The notes under the pieces were generated by a model. It did no database searches, was not told the DNA's origin, and saw only the letters and a list, made by a program, of their open reading frames with translations. A program made the position numbers and the translations under genes. A DNA stretch of 64,000 bases from Candidatus Anammoxibacter sp. (GTDB lineage Bacteria; Planctomycetota; Brocadiia; Brocadiales; Anammoxibacteraceae): assembly GCA_021777105.1 (NCBI GenBank), contig JAIQZQ010000042.1, positions 1 through 64,000 of the forward strand, written 5' to 3'. Positions 9,123 to 18,288 of the stretch are shown here, piece by piece. The first letter of the stretch is position 1. Every line of letters begins with the position of its first letter.

Positions 9123-10055
9123 ATGATAAAAAAACTATTTACAATTGTTATTTGCTTTATAGCATACAGCGCATTTTATACAAACGCTTTTGCGGAGATT
9201 GTAATCCTAAAAAGCAAGGATTTGGTGCTGCCGTATGAATTGGCGTCTGAAGGTTTTAAAAGCGTTGTCAAGGATGACTTTGTAGAGTTTGATATGGAGA
9301 GCAGCTCTTCAAAAGGCCGTAAAGTTATTAAAAAAGTCAAGAAACTGATAAAGTCAAAGAACCCACCTTCTGCAATATTCACCATAGGGAAGTTGGCCTC
9401 GGAACTTGCAGGCAAAGAGATATCAACTGTTCCGGTAATATTTTGCATGGTTGTTAATCCCGAACGCGCTGATTTTAACGGTAATAATAACGTGGGCGGG
9501 GTGTCGTTTGATGTGTCGATAAGGCCTCAATTGACGCGCATGACGCAGATAGTGTCATACGCTGAAAATATAGGGGTAATATACGATCCAAAAAAATCGT
9601 CTAATATAATAAAAGAAGCCGAGGAAATTGCCGAGGATTTAGGGCTGAATTTAATAGGGATAAAAGTAAAGTCATCAAAAGACGTGCCTGACGCGCTTGA
9701 CAAGTTAATAAAAAAGATTGATCTTTTATGGGTATACCCTGACAGCACGGTTCTGAGCCAGAAATCTTTTGAGCATATTAATCTAACCGCCCTCAGAAAC
9801 TGCATTCCTGTTATGTCGTGCTCGCCCCAACTAGTGGAATTAGGCTCGCCGTTCAGCTTTTATTCAGACGCTTTTTCAGTCGGCGCGCAAGCCGGGGCTA
9901 TCTGTAACAAGGCTATAAAAGGCGCGTTTAAGGACGCAATCCCGATTGAAAATCCGCAAGAAATATTCCTGGCTCTCAATTTGATAACATTAAAGAGGTG
10001 CGGCATAAAACTACCACAGAAAATATTGGATTCCGCAAGGCATATTTATAAGTAA
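9123..10055 (+). CDS. ABC-type periplasmic substrate-binding protein (PF04392 type)
   Basis: A 310-residue exported protein: signal peptide MIKKLFTIVICFIAYSAFYT with cleavage near residues 24-25, then a two-lobed periplasmic binding fold of the ABC_sub_bind family. Typical segments are PSAIFTIGKLASELAG, VPVIFCMVVNP, IGVIYDP and the hinge/second-lobe run LLWVYPDSTVLS. No permease or ATPase gene is near, so it is an orphan binding protein. It lies between two TonB receptors and a histidine kinase with a periplasmic domain, which suggests that it carries a ligand to the kinase rather than to a transporter (inference). A heptamer array begins at its stop codon. Confidence 0.85.
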   Translation: MIKKLFTIVICFIAYSAFYTNAFAEIVILKSKDLVLPYELASEGFKSVVKDDFVEFDMESSSSKGRKVIKKVKKLIKSKNPPSAIFTIGKLASELAGKEISTVPVIFCMVVNPERADFNGNNNVGGVSFDVSIRPQLTRMTQIVSYAENIGVIYDPKKSSNIIKEAEEIAEDLGLNLIGIKVKSSKDVPDALDKLIKKIDLLWVYPDSTVLSQKSFEHINLTALRNCIPVMSCSPQLVELGSPFSFYSDAFSVGAQAGAICNKAIKGAFKDAIPIENPQEIFLALNLITLKRCGIKLPQKILDSARHIYK

Positions 10056-10089
10056 TTGGGCATTGGTCAAGGGTAATTAGTCATTGGTA
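10055..10089. repeat. Heptanucleotide tandem repeat, 5 units
   Basis: ATTGGGC, ATTGGTC, AAGGGTA, ATTAGTC, ATTGGTA. The array starts on the last base of the stop codon of the binding-protein gene. Confidence 0.8.
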
Positions 10090-10211
10090 AAAAGAAGTAC
10101 GGCTTTGCCTTTAAATTCGCATAATTCGAGGTTAAATGTTTTTGCATTTCTTTTCCTGTCCTTCGAGGTTAAACGATTCCCCCTTTCTTTGTTTTAAAAA
10201 ATTGTAAAAAA

Positions 10212-11939
10212 ATGGATGATATTAACAGAAATTTAAGATTCGGGCTTAAGTCAAAGTTTTTCCTGCTTATTTTGCCAATCATACTCTTTACCAGCTTTTC
10301 CATTGGGCTGCTTCTCTTCTACACATCAAAGAATCAACTTCAAAGCGAAATGGATAAAAGGGGTTTGTCCGAGGTGGAAAGTCTTGCATCTGACTCTGAA
10401 TATGGAGCGCTTACTGAAAACCGCGCAATCTTGGACAATATTGTTAAAGGAAGGCTGCGAAAACCAGACATAATCTATGTGGAGATAACAGGAGGCGACA
10501 ATAAAATATTAGCGCAAAACGGCAAAGATGATTACGGATCATTTAATGACGAGATAGCTAATATATCTAGACCGGTTAGTGACACACGCAGATTGCCGTT
10601 AACATTGAACAAAGGAAAGCATGCCCTCGGATTTATAGCCCCTATATTGTCGGAAGAAAGCGCGGTAGATGATGGAGCAGAAGATTTAGGTTTTTTAACT
10701 ATTGGAGAAGCAGGAGGTGAAAGCTCTCAGCAACCGGCAGTGATAGGATTGGTGAAGGTTGTTTTTTCCCTTAAGAATCTAAACGATAAAATATCCTATA
10801 TTTTTTCCATAGGCGCCTTTATTGTCTTTTCCATAACGGCGATATCAACCATTATTTCACTATTTCTTCTAAACGTGCTTATTAAACCTATCAGAAAAGT
10901 AACGGAAACCGCTATGGAAATATCTAAAGGCAATTTTGATAAAACCGTGGAGGTTAAATCTCTTGATGAAATAGGCATAATGGCGGAGAACTTTAACAGG
11001 ATGACTTCTATCCTGCAATTGCACATTAATGAACTAGAAGAGCTTAAAGACAAGCTTGAACATAAAGTTGACGAGCGAACCATTGATCTGAAATGCGCAA
11101 ACAGCGCTCTAAAGTCGGCCTATGATGATTTAAAAAGAACACAAAAGCAATTAATACACTCTGAAAAGATGGCGTCTCTCGGCTTGTTAACAGCAGGCAT
11201 TGCGCATGAAATTAATAATCCTGTAAACTTTATTGCGTCGGGGGTTGACACTCTTGATGAAAGAGTCGGCGAACTTCTTCTTTTGCTTGATAAATACAAA
11301 GAGCTTGAGAAGGATAGCTCTCTGAATTTATCTGAATTTTTAAAGAAAATCACAAATTTTAAAGAACGCATATATTACGAAGATACAATAATAGATTTAC
11401 GGAAAATATTAGACGGCATTTCAGAAGGCGTAGATAGAACCGTTAAAATAGTTAAAGACCTTAGGCAGGTTTCCAGAAATAAAGACGACAAAGTCCATAC
11501 TATTAATATAAATAAACAAATCAACGCGACTTTAAACATACTCAACGCCCAGTATAAATCTCGAATTGAAATTATCAGGGAGTATGCGGGCGATCCTACC
11601 CTTGAGTGTTATCCCGACCAAATCAATAAGGTTTTCATGAACATACTCGGCAATGCCGTCCAATCAATAGAGAACAAAGGGGTTATAAAAATCAAGACGG
11701 CCAGAAAAGAGGATGGTATTTTTATAACCGTTACTGATTCCGGCAAAGGAATACCTGAAGAAAACATGCCGAGGATATTTGATCCGTTTTTTACAACAAA
11801 AGAGGTTGGCGAAGGCACGGGCCTGGGGCTTTCCATGAGCTATGAAATAATAAAAAACCATAACGGCGATATTAACGTCAAAAGCAAACCGGGGGAAGGC
11901 AGCGTGTTTGAGGTCAGGCTGCCGGCAAAATTAGGTTAA
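10212..11939 (+). CDS. Membrane sensor histidine kinase with HAMP domain
   Basis: A 575-residue inner-membrane kinase. Residues 14-38 and about 195-222 are membrane helices enclosing a periplasmic sensor domain of roughly 155 residues. A HAMP linker (about 222-275) and a coiled coil (275-318) follow. HisKA has His332 in [12 protein letters not shown]; the ATPase carries [11 protein letters not shown] (N box), DSGKGIP (G1), FDPFFTTK and GTGLGLS (G2). The output partner is most likely the NtrC-type regulator at 12955, the next response regulator downstream. The sensor domain is not a family I recognise; the neighbouring binding protein could dock onto it. Function of the pair is therefore signal reception from the periplasm, ligand unknown. 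Confidence 0.9.
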   Translation: MDDINRNLRFGLKSKFFLLILPIILFTSFSIGLLLFYTSKNQLQSEMDKRGLSEVESLASDSEYGALTENRAILDNIVKGRLRKPDIIYVEITGGDNKILAQNGKDDYGSFNDEIANISRPVSDTRRLPLTLNKGKHALGFIAPILSEESAVDDGAEDLGFLTIGEAGGESSQQPAVIGLVKVVFSLKNLNDKISYIFSIGAFIVFSITAISTIISLFLLNVLIKPIRKVTETAMEISKGNFDKTVEVKSLDEIGIMAENFNRMTSILQLHINELEELKDKLEHKVDERTIDLKCANSALKSAYDDLKRTQKQLIHSEKMASLGLLTAGIAHEINNPVNFIASGVDTLDERVGELLLLLDKYKELEKDSSLNLSEFLKKITNFKERIYYEDTIIDLRKILDGISEGVDRTVKIVKDLRQVSRNKDDKVHTININKQINATLNILNAQYKSRIEIIREYAGDPTLECYPDQINKVFMNILGNAVQSIENKGVIKIKTARKEDGIFITVTDSGKGIPEENMPRIFDPFFTTKEVGEGTGLGLSMSYEIIKNHNGDINVKSKPGEGSVFEVRLPAKLG

Positions 11940-12138
11940 CATAACAATTCATACCACACCCGCCACCGGCGGCAACAATCATCCATATCCGTCTAAAAAA
12001 CACGCTTTAACTGTTTGCAATATGGCGTTGTATATATTAATATTGGCATATTGCGGCAAAATATGATAATTGTACAGAGTTTATTCACGTGGTATTTATC
12101 TGTTTTCGATGAATTTTTAAGAAAATTTCTTGACCAAT

Positions 12139-12921
12139 ATGAAAAAGATAAAAGTTAAAAATGGCGATGTGATAATTAAAGAAGGTCTTCAGGAGACCTG
12201 CGCATATATTATTGATTCAGGCAGTGTGGAGGTATCAACTATTGTAAATAATCATAAATCTATCCTGACAACACTTGGAAAAGGAGAAATATTTGGCGAA
12301 ATGGGCCTTATTGAGGACGTTGCAAGGTCGGCAACAATAACGGCATTAGAGAATACAGCGCTGACAATCATTGACCGCAAGTCATTTAACAATCTATACA
12401 CCTGCAGGCCTAAATTGATTCTGCCTATTGTGCGCTCCCTTTTTGAAAGGATAAGATCAACTACAAAGTTGGCCGAGGCTAACACGCTTGATAAAAATAA
12501 CGGCCATATTGACATTGACAAAAAAGAGAGCCCCCCTTTTGTTAATAGCCGGCACATTATAATATCAGGAGCCAACAATGTAAGCAAAGATACATTGAGG
12601 GGAGCCGGCAGGGAAATCAGAAAATTTCCTTTTAAAGTCGGGCGTTATTCAACAGGCGACACTATGGTCAAAAAAGACGTCTTTTCCAATAACGATCTAT
12701 ATATAACTGAAAACGATAAGCCTTATTATGTCTCAAAAAATCATTTTTTGATCGACAAAGTAGATGAAGGTTTTATCGTTGTTGACAGGGGCAGCATATC
12801 CGGAGTAATTGTAAACGACAAACCAATTAAAAAATCGTGTGTATTAAAGGCGAAGAAAAACAGCATTGTTGTAGGCTCAAATTTCTCGCCGTTTGTGTTC
12901 AACGTGGAAGTGCGGCATTAA
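12139..12921 (+). CDS. Cyclic-nucleotide-binding plus FHA domain protein
   Basis: A 260-residue cytoplasmic protein. Residues 1-115 are a cNMP-binding beta-barrel: IKEGL, YIIDSGSVEV, GEIFGEMGLIEDVARSATI is the phosphate-binding cassette. After a polar linker, residues about 160-258 form a forkhead-associated domain with the conserved GR (168-169), SKNH (199-202) and a VVDRGSISGVIVND strand, which in the family read phosphothreonine. There is no helix-turn-helix, so it is not a transcription factor of CRP type. The ATG at 12139 is preferred over the TTG at 12130. Set between a kinase and an NtrC-type regulator, it probably joins second-messenger and phosphoprotein signals to that pathway (inference). 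Confidence 0.85.
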   Translation: MKKIKVKNGDVIIKEGLQETCAYIIDSGSVEVSTIVNNHKSILTTLGKGEIFGEMGLIEDVARSATITALENTALTIIDRKSFNNLYTCRPKLILPIVRSLFERIRSTTKLAEANTLDKNNGHIDIDKKESPPFVNSRHIIISGANNVSKDTLRGAGREIRKFPFKVGRYSTGDTMVKKDVFSNNDLYITENDKPYYVSKNHFLIDKVDEGFIVVDRGSISGVIVNDKPIKKSCVLKAKKNSIVVGSNFSPFVFNVEVRH

Positions 12922-12954
12922 ATTATTAACAGGAAGATCCGGGAAATTTAGAAA

Positions 12955-14307
12955 ATGGATAGAAAAATAAAAGTCCTTTTAGCGGACGATGAAATTACGT
13001 TTAGAACTATTATGGAAAAAGAGCTTACCCGCATGGGATATGATGTTTCGTGCGTGGATAACGGCGAAAAAGCCATCTTTGAAGCTCATGAAAACGATTA
13101 TGACATTGCCATACTTGACATAAACATGCCGGTCATAAACGGTGAAAAGGCTCTAAAAAAGATAAAGGAGATGGACGCGACAACCGAAGTAATACTGCTT
13201 ACAGGCGAAGGCTCGGTTGAAAGCGCCGTGGAGTCAATGAAGTCGGGGGCATACGATTATATAACAAAACCGTGCAAACTCTTTGAGCTTGACATATTGC
13301 TTCAAAAGGCGTTTGAAAAGAGGGCGCTTGCAAAAGAAAACAATAGTTTAAAACAGATGGTCAAAAAGTTTGCGTTGCCGGCCATCTTTATAGGCGATAG
13401 CGAAAAAATGAAAGCCGTGTTTAAACTGATTGACAAAATAGCCTCCAGTGATTGTTCGGCGCTTATTCAGGGCGAAAGCGGAACAGGCAAAGAGCTGGTG
13501 GCAAAGGCCATCCATGAAAAGAGCAGCCGGTCCGCAAAACCGTTTGTTGTAATAAATTGCGCGGCCCTGAACGACACCCTTCTTGACAGCGAGCTGTTTG
13601 GCCACACCAAAGGAGCGTTTACCGGCGCAAACCAGTCCAGAAGCGGCCTGTTTGAAGTGGCGGATGAAAGCACCCTGTTTCTGGACGAGATAGGCGAAAT
13701 GTCGCTCAATATTCAGCCCAAACTGCTCAGGGCTTTGCAATCCGGCGAGATACGCAGAGTGGGCGACAATAAAACCATAAATGTCAACGCAAGGGTTATA
13801 GCGGCCACAAATAAAGACCTTGCCAAAGAGGCGGCGGAAGGCAACTTCAGGGAAGACTTATACTTCAGGCTTAATGTCGTTGAAATACACCTGCCGCCTT
13901 TAAGGGAACGCAGGGAGGACATACCCGTCTTGATAAACCACTTTCTTGCAAAAAACAGCTATAAAGGCGAGGCAAAACAGATCGACCCAAAGGCCGTTAA
14001 GTCGCTATCGGAATATGATTGGCCCGGAAATGTGCGCCAGCTTGAAAACACTATTGAACGCGCCGTTATCCTTGCGGAAAACGAAACTATTACTGTTGAT
14101 GATATTCCAGAGAAGATAATAAGCCGCAATTTTACCGAACACGGCGGGCAATCGCATACAGGCATGACGCTGCCTGAAGTTGAACGCGACCATATAGCGT
14201 CTGTTTTGCGCGAGAAAAACGGCAATAAAAAGGACGCGGCTACCGCGCTAAATATTTCATTAAAAACACTGTACAATAAGCTTAAGCTGTACGGTATTGA
14301 GGGGTAA
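12955..14307 (+). CDS. NtrC-family sigma54-dependent response regulator
   Basis: A complete 450-residue activator. Receiver domain 1-120 with Asp55 (AILDINMP), Thr83 and Lys105; AAA+ domain about 143-375 with Walker A GESGTGKE (173-180), an intact sigma54-contact loop GAFTGA (220-225), Walker B LFLDEIGEM (241-249), sensor ATNKD and arginine fingers in FREDLYFRL; Fis-type helix-turn-helix at 408-447 (KKDAATALNISLKTLYNKL). It should activate sigma54 promoters when phosphorylated, most likely by the kinase at 10212. The genes from 9123 onward are co-oriented with gaps of 33 to 200 bp. Targets are not shown by the sequence. Confidence 0.93.
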   Translation: MDRKIKVLLADDEITFRTIMEKELTRMGYDVSCVDNGEKAIFEAHENDYDIAILDINMPVINGEKALKKIKEMDATTEVILLTGEGSVESAVESMKSGAYDYITKPCKLFELDILLQKAFEKRALAKENNSLKQMVKKFALPAIFIGDSEKMKAVFKLIDKIASSDCSALIQGESGTGKELVAKAIHEKSSRSAKPFVVINCAALNDTLLDSELFGHTKGAFTGANQSRSGLFEVADESTLFLDEIGEMSLNIQPKLLRALQSGEIRRVGDNKTINVNARVIAATNKDLAKEAAEGNFREDLYFRLNVVEIHLPPLRERREDIPVLINHFLAKNSYKGEAKQIDPKAVKSLSEYDWPGNVRQLENTIERAVILAENETITVDDIPEKIISRNFTEHGGQSHTGMTLPEVERDHIASVLREKNGNKKDAATALNISLKTLYNKLKLYGIEG

Positions 14308-14341
14308 GCGCAGAGCGCGAAGAGCGAAGAGCGAAGCAAAG
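14307..14341. repeat. Heptanucleotide tandem repeat of the AGCGCGA/AGAGCGA type
   Basis: AGCGCAG, AGCGCGA, AGAGCGA, AGAGCGA, AGCAAAG, starting on the last base of the regulator's stop codon. A related run follows at about 14369-14398, and the same unit type occurs at 21544 and 36957. Confidence 0.85.
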
Positions 14342-14595
14342 TAGTGGCGAACTTGATGCTTGATAGAAGCGCAGAGCGCATAAAGCAAAGTAAGATGCTA
14401 TAATGGGTAGCATGGACAAACTTTGTTTGCCCGTGAGCGGATTGGAATTTGCGAGACTATTGGCCACTGCCAAGTGAACAGGGTTGTTTCTTGTTCATAT
14501 GGGTAGAGTTTTGGATATATTATCGCAAGCGTATCAGAACAGCGCCTCATAAACGTTTAATTCTTTATTTGTTTTTATTATATTTGGAGAGAATC

Positions 14596-14865
14596 ATGAA
14601 GTATGTAAGTTTTAAAAATTACGTAAATGAGATCCTTAAGACAGCGGAATATAGAAAAGATTCCGAAAATGGTTCCGTGGTGGCAATTGCCTCTGTTTTG
14701 CCTGGCTGTATGACACAGGGAAACAACTTTGAGGAAGCGCGTGATAACCTTATAGACGCAATTGAACTTTGGATTACTGTAGGATTAAAAGAAGGTGAAG
14801 AAATGCCTGCTATCAATGGAAACAAACTTGCAATTGCCGTTGAACAGCCTGAACAATGCGTGTGA
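14596..14865 (+). CDS. hicB: HicB-like antitoxin
   Basis: An 89-residue protein with the HicB partial RNase H-like fold: SVVAIASVLPGCMTQGNNFE, then EARDNLIDAIELWITVGLKEG. The open frame extends further upstream, but the ATG at 14596 has a TTTGGAGAG ribosome site and matches the family length. There is no added ribbon-helix-helix DNA-binding tail, unlike the HicB at 49078. It ends next to a HicA-like gene, in the order hicB-hicA. As known for the family, it should bind and neutralise HicA and repress their operon. Confidence 0.85.
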   Translation: MKYVSFKNYVNEILKTAEYRKDSENGSVVAIASVLPGCMTQGNNFEEARDNLIDAIELWITVGLKEGEEMPAINGNKLAIAVEQPEQCV

Positions 14866-14880
14866 ATGGAGATTTGGCAT

Positions 14881-15099
14881 ATGAGTAATATACCGCCTTG
14901 CTCAAGGGGGAAACTGATAAAAAAGCTTTCCAAATTAGGATTTATGGGCCCATTCAGCGGAGGTAGGCACAGCTATATGAAACGTGAAGGTTACAGGCAA
15001 ACAATTCCAAATCCGCATGGAAAGGATATATCTTCAGAATTAGTAAAAGAAATCCTACAACAAGCAATCATTTCTATTAACGATTGGTTAAACGCCTAA
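14881..15099 (+). CDS. hicA: HicA-like mRNA interferase toxin
   Basis: A 72-residue HicA fold protein: SRGKLIKKLSKLGFMGPFSG then GGRHSYMKREG with the catalytic-site histidine, and IPNPHGKDISSELVKEIL. The ATG at 14881 is chosen because GGAG lies nine bases upstream; an in-frame ATG directly after the hicB stop (14866) would add five residues. HicA toxins cleave mRNA through the conserved His, which is present here, so the toxin looks functional. It is translationally linked to hicB. Confidence 0.85.
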   Translation: MSNIPPCSRGKLIKKLSKLGFMGPFSGGRHSYMKREGYRQTIPNPHGKDISSELVKEILQQAIISINDWLNA

Positions 15100-15160
15100 C
15101 AAGCTTTTGTATAATCAAAAATGATCAAATCTTATCTTCTTTTAGCTCTTGATATGTTTT

Positions 15161-16051
15161 TCACCCCCTTGGGTGGAAATTATGATGGATATCCTTAAGC
15201 CGAGTTTTGTCAATGTGGGTGTAAATTTGTGTAGTGGATATATTTACGTGCCCAAGCATCTCCTGAACCGACCTCAAATCAGCGCCGCCTTCAAGAAGAT
15301 GGGTGGCAAATGAGTGGCGCAATGTGTGGGGCGAAAGATGTTTGCTGATGCCCGCCTTTAAAGCGCACTTTCTTACTATCTCCCAAATGTTTTCGCGCCT
15401 GAGATGTTTGCCGCTTTTTGAGAGGAATAGGAGATTGCCGCATTTTTTGTCTTTGCAAAGCGCCGGCCTGGCTTCCTCTAAATATTCGTTAACTGCGTCT
15501 ATCGCCTTTGAGCCTATGGGAACAATGCGCTCTTTTGAGCCCTTTCCCCTGCATTTTATAAATTTGTAGTCAAAGTTTATAAAACCAATCTCAAGACCAG
15601 CCACTTCAGACACCCTTGCGCCGGTGGCGTACATTAGTTCAAGTATCGCTTTGTTCCTTTTGCCAAGGCTTGTTGACAAATCGGGTGATTTAAGCAGATT
15701 TTCAACGTCAATATGGTTGATAACCTCCGGTAGTTTGAGCCAGAGTTTGGGCGACTCAATTGACGAGACAAGATTCTCTGCAATCTTGCCCTCAACCGCC
15801 AGAAATTTATAGAACATTTTGATTGCCGTTAAATTTCTGGCAATAGAGTTTGGATCAAGCCCCCTGTTTCGCTCTGATTCGATAAAACCGACAATATGAT
15901 CCGGTCGAACCGACTCAAAATTTCCGAGGCCCTTTCTTGTAACGTAATTCGCCAAATGGTTTACAGCCACGCTATAAGCGAGAATAGTGTTTTTGGAGAG
16001 CCCGCATTCAACAATGAGGTAATTAAGGAATGAATCTATATAATCGTCCAT
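15161..16051 (-). CDS. xerD: Xer-type tyrosine recombinase
   Basis: A 296-residue site-specific recombinase of the XerC/XerD size. The N-terminal SAM-like core-binding domain (YIDSFLNYLIVECGLSKNTI) is followed by the catalytic domain with all expected residues: Arg in ATGARVSEVAGL, Lys in the GKGSKERIVPIG hairpin, HTLRHSFATHLLEGG, LGHVNISTTQIYTH with the nucleophile Tyr. It resolves chromosome dimers at dif in the usual case; whether this is XerC, XerD or the sole copy is not decidable here (the gene symbol is a best guess). The stop is followed on the same strand by an intergenic gap and it lies 28 bp downstream of glyS. Confidence 0.88.
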   Translation of the reverse strand: MDDYIDSFLNYLIVECGLSKNTILAYSVAVNHLANYVTRKGLGNFESVRPDHIVGFIESERNRGLDPNSIARNLTAIKMFYKFLAVEGKIAENLVSSIESPKLWLKLPEVINHIDVENLLKSPDLSTSLGKRNKAILELMYATGARVSEVAGLEIGFINFDYKFIKCRGKGSKERIVPIGSKAIDAVNEYLEEARPALCKDKKCGNLLFLSKSGKHLRRENIWEIVRKCALKAGISKHLSPHTLRHSFATHLLEGGADLRSVQEMLGHVNISTTQIYTHIDKTRLKDIHHNFHPRG

Positions 16052-16079
16052 ATCCGGAGATTTGAGTTTTAATCAGATG

Positions 16080-18182
16080 TTAATTTTCCGCAATCACAAT
16101 CTTTGACAGGTCGGCTATTTCAGCTGCGTAAAGATTGTATATCTTTCTCAATATTAAAAGCCTGTTGTTTTTAACCTTTTCATCATCAACATTAACAAAC
16201 ACTTTGTCAAAGAATGTGTGAACTGGAGCTGTAAATGTTTCGCAAAAAAGAAGCGAAGCGTTTTTGTAATCTTTATTCTCTATATATTGCCTAATCTTAT
16301 CGCTGTTGGCGCCATAAGCTTCCCACAGGGCTTTCTCCTCCGGGTCGGTCATAAGGTTTGCGTCAACATCGCCTTTGCCGTCATGAGTCTTGCTTATATT
16401 ATATGTCCTTTCAATAACGGTGACCAGCTCAGGCCAGAACTTCTCTTGTGACATATCGGTTATGGTTTGCAGCCTGTTTGTTAAATCAACAATATCATCA
16501 ATGCCGGTCGCAAGCGCCGCGTTAATAATATCGTACTTGAATCCCCTGTCAATAAATGTGTTGTACAACCTGTCCTTAAAAAAGTCCAAAACCTTGTTAA
16601 CAGTTTCGCCGTCGCCTTTGCCCGGCAGGTTTGAAAGCGCGTGGTTGGCGACATCTCTAATCGACACGCAGGCGCCTTTGTCCTCAATTATCCTGAGTAT
16701 GCCCTGCGCGCTTCTGCGCAAAGCGTAAGGGTCTTGCGATCCGGTAGGTATGAGACCTATGGCAAAACACCCGGCTATTGCCTCGAATTTATCCGCAAGG
16801 CTTACAACCGCGCCGGCCTCAGACTCAGGCAGCCTGTCATTTGCGTATCGAGGGAGATAATGCTCCTCAACCGCGGTTGCCACGGCAATGGGCTCGCCGT
16901 CGTTTGCAGAGTAAAACCTGCCCATAACCCCTTGCAGTTCAGGGAACTCGCCCACCATTGAAGTTGTTAGGTCGGCCTTGCATAAATAAGCGGCGCGCTC
17001 AACATCCTTAATCGCGTTGTCCGCGTAATTAAGGCGTTTGGCAATAAAGCCCGCAAGGCTCACAATGCGATTAGTTCGATCAAGCAAGGCGCCTAGTTTT
17101 TTATGATAAGTAACGGTTTCAAGATCTTTTACCCTGTCTGAAAGCGCGCGTTTTTTATCCTCGGCAAGAAAGAATTCAGCGTCCGCAAGCCTTGCCCGCA
17201 AAACGCGCTCGTTGCCGTCGCGCGCTTTGTCCGCCTTAGCCTCGTCCATATTCAACACCGAGACAAATTTTGGGTAAAACCGTTTATCATCCCCAATAAC
17301 AGGGCAATATTTTTGGTGCCCCTTCATAGCCGCAATGGTAACCTCTTCAGGTATAGCAAGAAACTTTTCGTCAAATCCGCACTCTATCGCCGTTGGAAAC
17401 TCAACCAGATTGGTTAATTCATCCAGCAAATCATTGTCGTCAAAACAAGCCTTATATTTAGACAAAATGGAGTTAACGCCCGCAAGCAACTTGTCCCTTC
17501 TCTCATCAAGATCAACAATAACCTTCTCTTCCATTAACTTCTGTTTATATGTGTCAAGGTCGGCGTTATCTAAAGCAATAGCCTTGCCCGTGCCATAATG
17601 CTCCGGCGAGGTGTAATATGGGTTGCCCATAACAACGCGGCCGGACTTAACGCCGTTTAGCTCTAAATTCACTATTTCAGAGCCAAACAACGCCGCAATC
17701 GTCCTTATAGGCCTTGCAAATGTAACGCCGCCGCTTTTCCATATCATCTTCTTAGGGAATTCAGCCGATTTCATGAGGTTTAACAGGATTTCAGGCAAAA
17801 GCTTAATGGTGTCGCACCCCTCCATTGTTTTTATTGCGTAACAATATTTGCCCTTTTTTGTCTCCTTGATTTTAAGCTCGCTTACATCAACGCCTTGCGA
17901 TTTGGCAAAACCCTTGCCGGCGTTGGTAGCATTGCCGTCCTGGTCAAACGCCACGCTTTGCGACGGCCCGGCCACCTCCTTAACAACGCTTTCCTGTTTT
18001 GCGTCAATATCTTCCGCAAACAGCGCAAGCCTTCGCGGCGAGCCGGTGGCGTAAATACGTTTAAAGTTAAGCCTGGCCTCTTTTAATTTTGCGGCCAAGG
18101 ACGTCTCCATCTGTTTCAACGCCGGTTTTATATAACCGGCAGGCAACTGCTCGGAACCTATTTCAAATAGTAAATTTGGCAT
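16080..18182 (-). CDS. glyS: Glycyl-tRNA synthetase, beta subunit
   Basis: A full-length 700-residue beta subunit of the bacterial alpha2beta2 GlyRS. It opens with the hallmark MPNLLFEIGSEQLPAGYI, continues with the GNPYYTSPEHYGTGKAI and FPTAIECGFDEKFLAIPEE segments, has the HD-like region (AAYLCKADLTTSMVGEFPEL) and a C-terminal DALR-type anticodon-binding domain. The beta subunit binds tRNA(Gly); it needs the alpha subunit GlyQ for catalysis. In most bacteria glyQ lies directly upstream, but here the upstream neighbour is a nucleotide-sugar dehydrogenase and glyQ is not in the window. It shares direction with the Xer gene. Confidence 0.97.
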   Translation of the reverse strand: MPNLLFEIGSEQLPAGYIKPALKQMETSLAAKLKEARLNFKRIYATGSPRRLALFAEDIDAKQESVVKEVAGPSQSVAFDQDGNATNAGKGFAKSQGVDVSELKIKETKKGKYCYAIKTMEGCDTIKLLPEILLNLMKSAEFPKKMIWKSGGVTFARPIRTIAALFGSEIVNLELNGVKSGRVVMGNPYYTSPEHYGTGKAIALDNADLDTYKQKLMEEKVIVDLDERRDKLLAGVNSILSKYKACFDDNDLLDELTNLVEFPTAIECGFDEKFLAIPEEVTIAAMKGHQKYCPVIGDDKRFYPKFVSVLNMDEAKADKARDGNERVLRARLADAEFFLAEDKKRALSDRVKDLETVTYHKKLGALLDRTNRIVSLAGFIAKRLNYADNAIKDVERAAYLCKADLTTSMVGEFPELQGVMGRFYSANDGEPIAVATAVEEHYLPRYANDRLPESEAGAVVSLADKFEAIAGCFAIGLIPTGSQDPYALRRSAQGILRIIEDKGACVSIRDVANHALSNLPGKGDGETVNKVLDFFKDRLYNTFIDRGFKYDIINAALATGIDDIVDLTNRLQTITDMSQEKFWPELVTVIERTYNISKTHDGKGDVDANLMTDPEEKALWEAYGANSDKIRQYIENKDYKNASLLFCETFTAPVHTFFDKVFVNVDDEKVKNNRLLILRKIYNLYAAEIADLSKIVIAEN

Positions 18183-18288
18183 GATATCTCTTTTACGGGC
18201 TTAGGGTTCGCTCAAAAACAACTTAGCTTTTATTGTTGAGCGAATCCTTAGGAAAAAATGTAACATAAAGCGGAATTGAAGACCGTTG

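Noticed and set aside
9123..10055. A complete ABC importer
   Set aside because: No permease or ATPase gene is found on either side.
12955..14307. A degenerate activator like the one at 56892
   Set aside because: Walker A, GAFTGA, Walker B and the helix-turn-helix are all intact.
14449..14595. Longer N-terminus for HicB
   Set aside because: The ATG at 14596 has a strong ribosome site and gives the family length; the upstream part is Trp/Leu-rich noise.
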